Source: Phascolarctobacterium sp. (lineage in GTDB: Bacteria; Bacillota; Negativicutes; Acidaminococcales; Acidaminococcaceae). From it: a stretch of DNA of 9,877 bases. The notes below the pieces were generated by a model. The model worked only from the letters and a program-made list of their open reading frames with translations. It did no database searches and was not told the origin of the DNA. The DNA lies in contig JAEDNJ010000047.1 in assembly GCA_016302525.1 (NCBI GenBank), positions 1-9,877 of the forward strand, read 5' to 3'. Below, in pieces: positions 6,646 to 9,877 of the stretch (position 1 is its first letter; each line of letters begins with the position of its first letter). The position numbers were made by a program, and so were the translations under genes.

Positions 6646-6773
6646 GTTAATGACTACTTAATTATGTAATGTTTGGCTCATAGGCTAGGCTAAGGTTCTT
6701 AGGCTTTTAGCTTGCAAAAAAAGAGCTGCTTTTGTCTAGCATTACTAATAAAATATGCGGAGAGTGATAATCT

Positions 6774-9269
6774 ATGAAGGAGAATACTAAGGCTATTGAT
6801 ATTATGGGTAGGGAGCAGCTTTATAAGCCAGAGAAAAAGGACCTTATTCTCTCACATATAACCCAAGCCCTCTATGGCTACAACCTTACTGTAGACCTGT
6901 TAAGCGGTGCTTATACCCTGATTACAGGCACGGGCATGGAGCGTATTATTGATGAGTATAAAAAGCACGCTAATGTGAAGGAGCTGGAGACTTTTTTTCT
7001 GCAAATTGTGCACCCAGCTTATTGGCACAGATTTAAAACGCTGCTGGACTTTGAAGCTCTGCTCAACAACCCTTCGGCAAGGGGCTTGATTGGCTCCTTG
7101 GAGTATCCTGTCCTATATCCAGAAGCTACAGAATATGAATGGCATGAAATCAATGTCTTTGTAGACACAGAGGCTGATGGCAATCGCGTGGCCAATATTT
7201 TGGCCCGTGATGTTACCAAGGCTCATAACGAACAGGAAAAGAACGCCCAGGAGTTAAAGGCGGCCTTTTCCAATAATAAGATTTTATCAGAGCTTACACA
7301 GATGTTGTATAGCTATAATCTGACCTTGAATTTGCGTACTGGCAAATATAGTATGATTATCGGTACGGGCATGACGAAGTTCATGGGTATTTTTAAGGCT
7401 ACAGATGATTATGAAACGGCTTATAAGAAAAAGCTGCAATACCTTGATAAAAGACACATTGCTGAGTTTGAGGCGCTCGCTAGCTTGTATGCCCTGCGTG
7501 CACGCGCTAATTCTTATGGTTTTATTGGTAGACTAGAGTACGGTGCCATTATTGAGGACGGAGAAGAGTGGCACGAGGTCAATGTTTTCATTAGTACCAA
7601 TGAAAATGGTGAGCCCATTGCTAACATCCTTGGTAGAGATATTACGGAAATGCACAAGCGCCAAGAGCAGCGTGAGCACCAGCAGAGGGCTGCTGTAGCC
7701 CGTGACCAGCTGCTTTCTGGCATTACAAAAATGCTGTACAGCTTCAACCTGACGGTTAACCTCAACACCTGGCGTTATTCTCTCATTACAGGCACAGGCG
7801 AAGAAAAAACTGTGGCCATCATGCACACAACAGATGATTATGTTTTGTTGCACGCTAAAATGTCTATGCAGATTGCTGACGAGTACAAGACGGCTTTGAA
7901 TAATTTAATTGGTATTCAGGCTTTAAAGAAAAATGCTCATGTTACTGGCTATGTTGGCAGTGCAACCGTCCGTGCTATTGTAGATGGTAAAGACGAATGG
8001 CATGAGGTCAATCTTTTTATGGGCACAAATGAGACAGGCGAGCCTGTGGCTAATATTCTGGGTCGTGATGTTACGGAGGCACATTTACAGGCAGAGGCTG
8101 TAGCACAGCTGGAAATTGCTAATCGTGCCAGCGCTGCGAAAACAGCCTTTCTCTTTAATATGAGCCATGATATTCGTACACCTATGAATGCAATCATTGG
8201 CTTTACAGAGCTTTTGGAAAAGAATTTGCAGAATGAGCTATTGGCCAAGAATTATCTCCATAAGATTAAAACTGCTAATGATTTTCTTTTGTCGCTGATT
8301 AACAACGTTTTGGAAATGGCTCGTATCGAAAGTGGTCGAGCTGAGCTTGAGGAAATCCCCTGCAATATTCTTGCGGTTCATGATTCAAGCTTTTCGCTTA
8401 TGGAAACGCAGATTAAGGATAAGAATATCAGCTTTACTTACAATAAAGAGCTCATACACATGAATGTAGTTTGCGACAAGACCAAGATAAGAGAAATTTT
8501 CTTTAATCTTTTGAGTAATGCAGTGAAGTATACTCCTGAAGGCGGCAGAATAGTGCAGACTATTAAAGAGCTGCCTAGTGATAAGCCAGGTCACAGTGTT
8601 TACCAGAGCGTTCTGGAGGATACGGGTATTGGTATTTCTGAAGAGTTTTTGCCACACATCTTCGAAGAGTTTACGCGAGAACATTCATCTACAGAAAGCA
8701 AGATTCATGGTACTGGTTTAGGCATGCCCATTGTAAAGAAGCTAGTAGAGCTGATGAATGGTACTATCGATATAGAAAGCAAAAAGGGTGTAGGCACTAA
8801 GGTTATAATAACCTTAACACATCCTTGGGCTGATGAGCCGCTCGAAGAGCATCGTCAGGATACTGCCTTGCTGGATGCAGAAAGCTTCAAGGGCATGCGT
8901 ATTTTGTTGGCAGAGGACAATGAGTTAAATTCTGAAATTGCTACGGCTATTTTGCATGAGGTAGGCTTTGAGGTTGATGTAGCCGAGGATGGAGAGCGTT
9001 GTCTGGCAATGCTGGAGAAGGCTCCAGTTCGTTACTACGATTTAATTCTTATGGATATTCAAATGCCGAAGATGGATGGTTATGAGACAACCAGAGCTAT
9101 CCGTAGCCTAGCGGACAAGGAAAAGTCGAATATCATTATTCTGGCTGTAACTGCCAACGCCTTTGACGAGGACCGCAAAAACGCTCTCAAGGCGGGCATG
9201 AATGGTCATATTTCTAAGCCAATTGATGTTGCAGCATTAATTTCTACGCTGGCAGGCTTAGTCAAGTGA
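6774..9269 (+). CDS. Soluble hybrid sensor histidine kinase with three PAS-like repeats and a receiver domain
   Basis: An 831-aa signalling kinase with no transmembrane segment, so it should sense an internal signal. Residues 23-437 are three tandem PAS-like modules of ~143 aa, each ending in a DIT-like NILxRD(V/I)T motif. HisKA follows with H-box FNMSHDIRTP (phospho-acceptor H465). HATPase_c contains N-box FFNLLSNAVKY (N582), G1 DTGIGI (616-621) and G2 GTGLGM (646-651). A C-terminal receiver domain (~707-831) has the E714/D715 acidic pair, phospho-acceptor D761 in LILMDIQMPKMDG, T793 and K815 in SKP. All catalytic residues are present, so it should autophosphorylate and relay to its own D761. 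No HPt domain or DNA-binding output is attached, and no partner regulator lies nearby, so an HPt elsewhere is expected. It stands alone between its own promoter and terminator. The ligand is unknown. Confidence 0.95.
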   Translation: MKENTKAIDIMGREQLYKPEKKDLILSHITQALYGYNLTVDLLSGAYTLITGTGMERIIDEYKKHANVKELETFFLQIVHPAYWHRFKTLLDFEALLNNPSARGLIGSLEYPVLYPEATEYEWHEINVFVDTEADGNRVANILARDVTKAHNEQEKNAQELKAAFSNNKILSELTQMLYSYNLTLNLRTGKYSMIIGTGMTKFMGIFKATDDYETAYKKKLQYLDKRHIAEFEALASLYALRARANSYGFIGRLEYGAIIEDGEEWHEVNVFISTNENGEPIANILGRDITEMHKRQEQREHQQRAAVARDQLLSGITKMLYSFNLTVNLNTWRYSLITGTGEEKTVAIMHTTDDYVLLHAKMSMQIADEYKTALNNLIGIQALKKNAHVTGYVGSATVRAIVDGKDEWHEVNLFMGTNETGEPVANILGRDVTEAHLQAEAVAQLEIANRASAAKTAFLFNMSHDIRTPMNAIIGFTELLEKNLQNELLAKNYLHKIKTANDFLLSLINNVLEMARIESGRAELEEIPCNILAVHDSSFSLMETQIKDKNISFTYNKELIHMNVVCDKTKIREIFFNLLSNAVKYTPEGGRIVQTIKELPSDKPGHSVYQSVLEDTGIGISEEFLPHIFEEFTREHSSTESKIHGTGLGMPIVKKLVELMNGTIDIESKKGVGTKVIITLTHPWADEPLEEHRQDTALLDAESFKGMRILLAEDNELNSEIATAILHEVGFEVDVAEDGERCLAMLEKAPVRYYDLILMDIQMPKMDGYETTRAIRSLADKEKSNIIILAVTANAFDEDRKNALKAGMNGHISKPIDVAALISTLAGLVK
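6840..8084 (+). repeat. Three tandem copies of a ~143-aa PAS-like sensor module within the kinase
   Basis: Module 1 covers residues ~23-151, module 2 ~168-294 and module 3 ~311-437 of the kinase. Anchors recur at near-constant spacing: YNLT/YNLT/FNLT at N37, N182 and N325; an IxGTG motif shortly after; WHE at W123, W266 and W409; and NILxRD at 141, 284 and 427 (exactly 143 apart). Modules 2 and 3 share more with each other, including NENGEP/NETGEP and NILGRD. Module 1 has a 2-residue insertion before WHE. The linkers are charged and probably helical. This points to internal duplication of one sensor domain. Confidence 0.88.
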
Positions 9270-9288
9270 TACACTAAATTAAATAAAG

Positions 9289-9334
9289 AAGGCACAGCCT
9301 CATCCTTGTGATTTAGCTGTGCCTTTCTTGTTTT
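9289..9334. terminator. Terminator after the kinase, probably bidirectional
   Basis: AAGGCACAGC (9289-9298) pairs perfectly with GCTGTGCCTT (9316-9325) around a 17-nt loop. On the plus strand it is followed by TTTCTTGTTTT. On the minus strand the bases after the stem read CTTTATTTAATTT, so it can also serve the convergent gene. It starts 20 nt after the kinase stop. Confidence 0.85.
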
Positions 9335-9344
9335 AGTCATGTTT

Positions 9345-9485
9345 TCATTTAAGCTTAGCTAAAGCCAGTTTATACTCTTTACTAAGTTTAGCTAGAGCAG
9401 GCTGATGCTTTGAGCTATGTTTAACCCTATATTCTTATAGACAAGAATTTTGTTCAGAGCTAAGCTTAAAGAGATTAGGTTTATA
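9345..9485 (-). pseudogene. In-frame decayed C-terminal tail of the minus-strand coiled-coil gene
   Basis: Reading on past the TAG (9488-9486) in the same minus-strand frame gives 16 codons, a TAA (9437-9435), then 29 codons up to a TGA (9347-9345). The last part contains PALAKLSKEYKLALAKLK, which closely resembles KAALAKLKAEQ in the live gene just upstream. The simplest reading is that the gene once extended to 9345 and has been shortened, leaving a remnant. The similarity is seen directly; the history is inference. No other gene is visible in the 9335-9485 gap. Confidence 0.5.
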
Positions 9486-9877
9486 CTATGACTTATACTT
9501 AGCCTTATGAGCTTGTAGCTGAGCCTCTTGCTCTGCCTTTAGCTTAGCCAGAGCAGCCTTATGCTCTTGCTTGAGTCGTTCTAGCTCTGCTTTTTCTTTG
9601 GCTTTACGGGCAGACTCAGCCTGTTTTACTAAGGCCTTTTGGGTCTTTTGCTCTTGTTCAAGCTTAGCGAGCTGTGCCTTTTGCTTGGCTTCTTGTTCAG
9701 CCTTAGCCAGCTTTTGCTGCTCCTTTTCACTAAGCGGTTTTGGTTCTTTGCCGCTTAGCTCTGGGAAATATTGCTTAGGGATGGTTATGAAGGTATTTCC
9801 CGTAGCATAGGGGGCAAGGTCGTAGATTTGATAAACCAGCGTAAGGCTATCATCCTCGTTTAAAAGACATTCCTTAG
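9486..9877 (-). CDS. C-terminal part of a DUF3298-like protein with a Lys/Ala/Gln/Glu-rich coiled-coil tail, 5' end outside window
   Basis: The minus-strand frame is open from the right edge (first full codon 9875-9873) to TAG at 9488-9486, giving 129 aa of the C-terminus. Residues ~1-40 contain LVYQIYDLAPYATGNTFITI, which resembles the end of the DUF3298/RsiV-like domain (family pattern: Y-x-I-APYA-x-G ... TIP). From about residue 49 to 129 the sequence is a long charged helix of E/Q/K/A/L with no Gly or Pro, containing imperfect repeats (LAKAEQEAKQKAQ, LAKLEQEQKTQK, LAKLKAEQEAQ) and predicted to form a coiled coil. Related proteins are often exported or membrane anchored, but the N-terminus is not visible here. 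The open plus-strand frame at 9571-9810 is the antisense shadow of this helix. The gene converges with the kinase across a shared terminator. Confidence 0.75.
   Translation of the reverse strand, partial: KECLLNEDDSLTLVYQIYDLAPYATGNTFITIPKQYFPELSGKEPKPLSEKEQQKLAKAEQEAKQKAQLAKLEQEQKTQKALVKQAESARKAKEKAELERLKQEHKAALAKLKAEQEAQLQAHKAKYKS

Noticed and set aside
6652..6773. Possible riboswitch or leader peptide in the kinase 5' leader
   Set aside because: Only small, AT-rich hairpins and frames of a few codons are visible; no known riboswitch core matches.
9571..9810. Plus-strand Ser/Ala/Cys/Phe-rich open frame (79 aa)
   Set aside because: It is the mirror of the Lys/Ala/Glu/Gln repeat on the minus strand, and such repetitive DNA leaves all frames open. 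The minus-strand reading makes a sensible coiled coil continuing a folded domain.

Overview
The window looks like a chromosomal stretch from a Bacillota (Firmicutes-lineage) bacterium. A tRNA-responsive T-box leader sits upstream of thrS, Shine-Dalgarno sequences are strong (AGGAGG), and promoters carry extended -10 elements. The gene content (a Cbi-type cobalt transporter, a YhdT/PanF pair, a small secreted PDZ protein, a DUF3298-like envelope protein with a Lys/Ala-rich tail) would suit a Negativicutes gut anaerobe such as an Acidaminococcaceae member. That placement is inference, since no rRNA or phylogenetic marker was compared. I see no transposase, phage, CRISPR or integrase signal.

Layout, all genes on + unless stated. 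Bases 1-1583 are the end of a cobalt (or nickel) ECF transporter operon: cbiQ, whose start codon falls across the left edge of the window, then cbiO. A strong promoter lies 13 nt after cbiO and drives a threonine-specific T-box leader (specifier ACC) ending in an intrinsic terminator. Next comes an apparent four-gene run, thrS - secreted PDZ protein - yhdT - panF, with gaps of 31, 22 and -4 nt and no internal terminator that I can see. It ends at two hairpins (6430-6482 and 6520-6551). After an intergenic region with a C9 tract and its own extended -10 promoter, a single 831-aa soluble hybrid histidine kinase is encoded (6774-9269). It carries three tandem copies of a ~143-aa PAS-like sensor module followed by HisKA, HATPase_c and a receiver domain. 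A terminator at 9289-9334 separates it from a convergent minus-strand gene that runs off the right edge.

How the genes fit together. CbiQ and CbiO are the membrane and ATPase parts of a metal importer whose substrate-binding parts (CbiM/CbiN) should lie just left of the window. The T-box senses uncharged tRNA-Thr and controls ThrRS. Because nothing obvious stops transcription before 6430, the pantothenate importer PanF/YhdT and the PDZ protein may also follow threonine starvation. The kinase is an orphan, with no response regulator or HPt partner in the window.

The most notable points are the triplicated sensor module with no known ligand, the possible T-box control of panF, and the minus-strand coiled-coil gene. 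That gene has an in-frame, stop-interrupted continuation of its own repeat after the stop codon, which suggests recent C-terminal truncation. Nothing here amounts to a clear new defence or mobile system.
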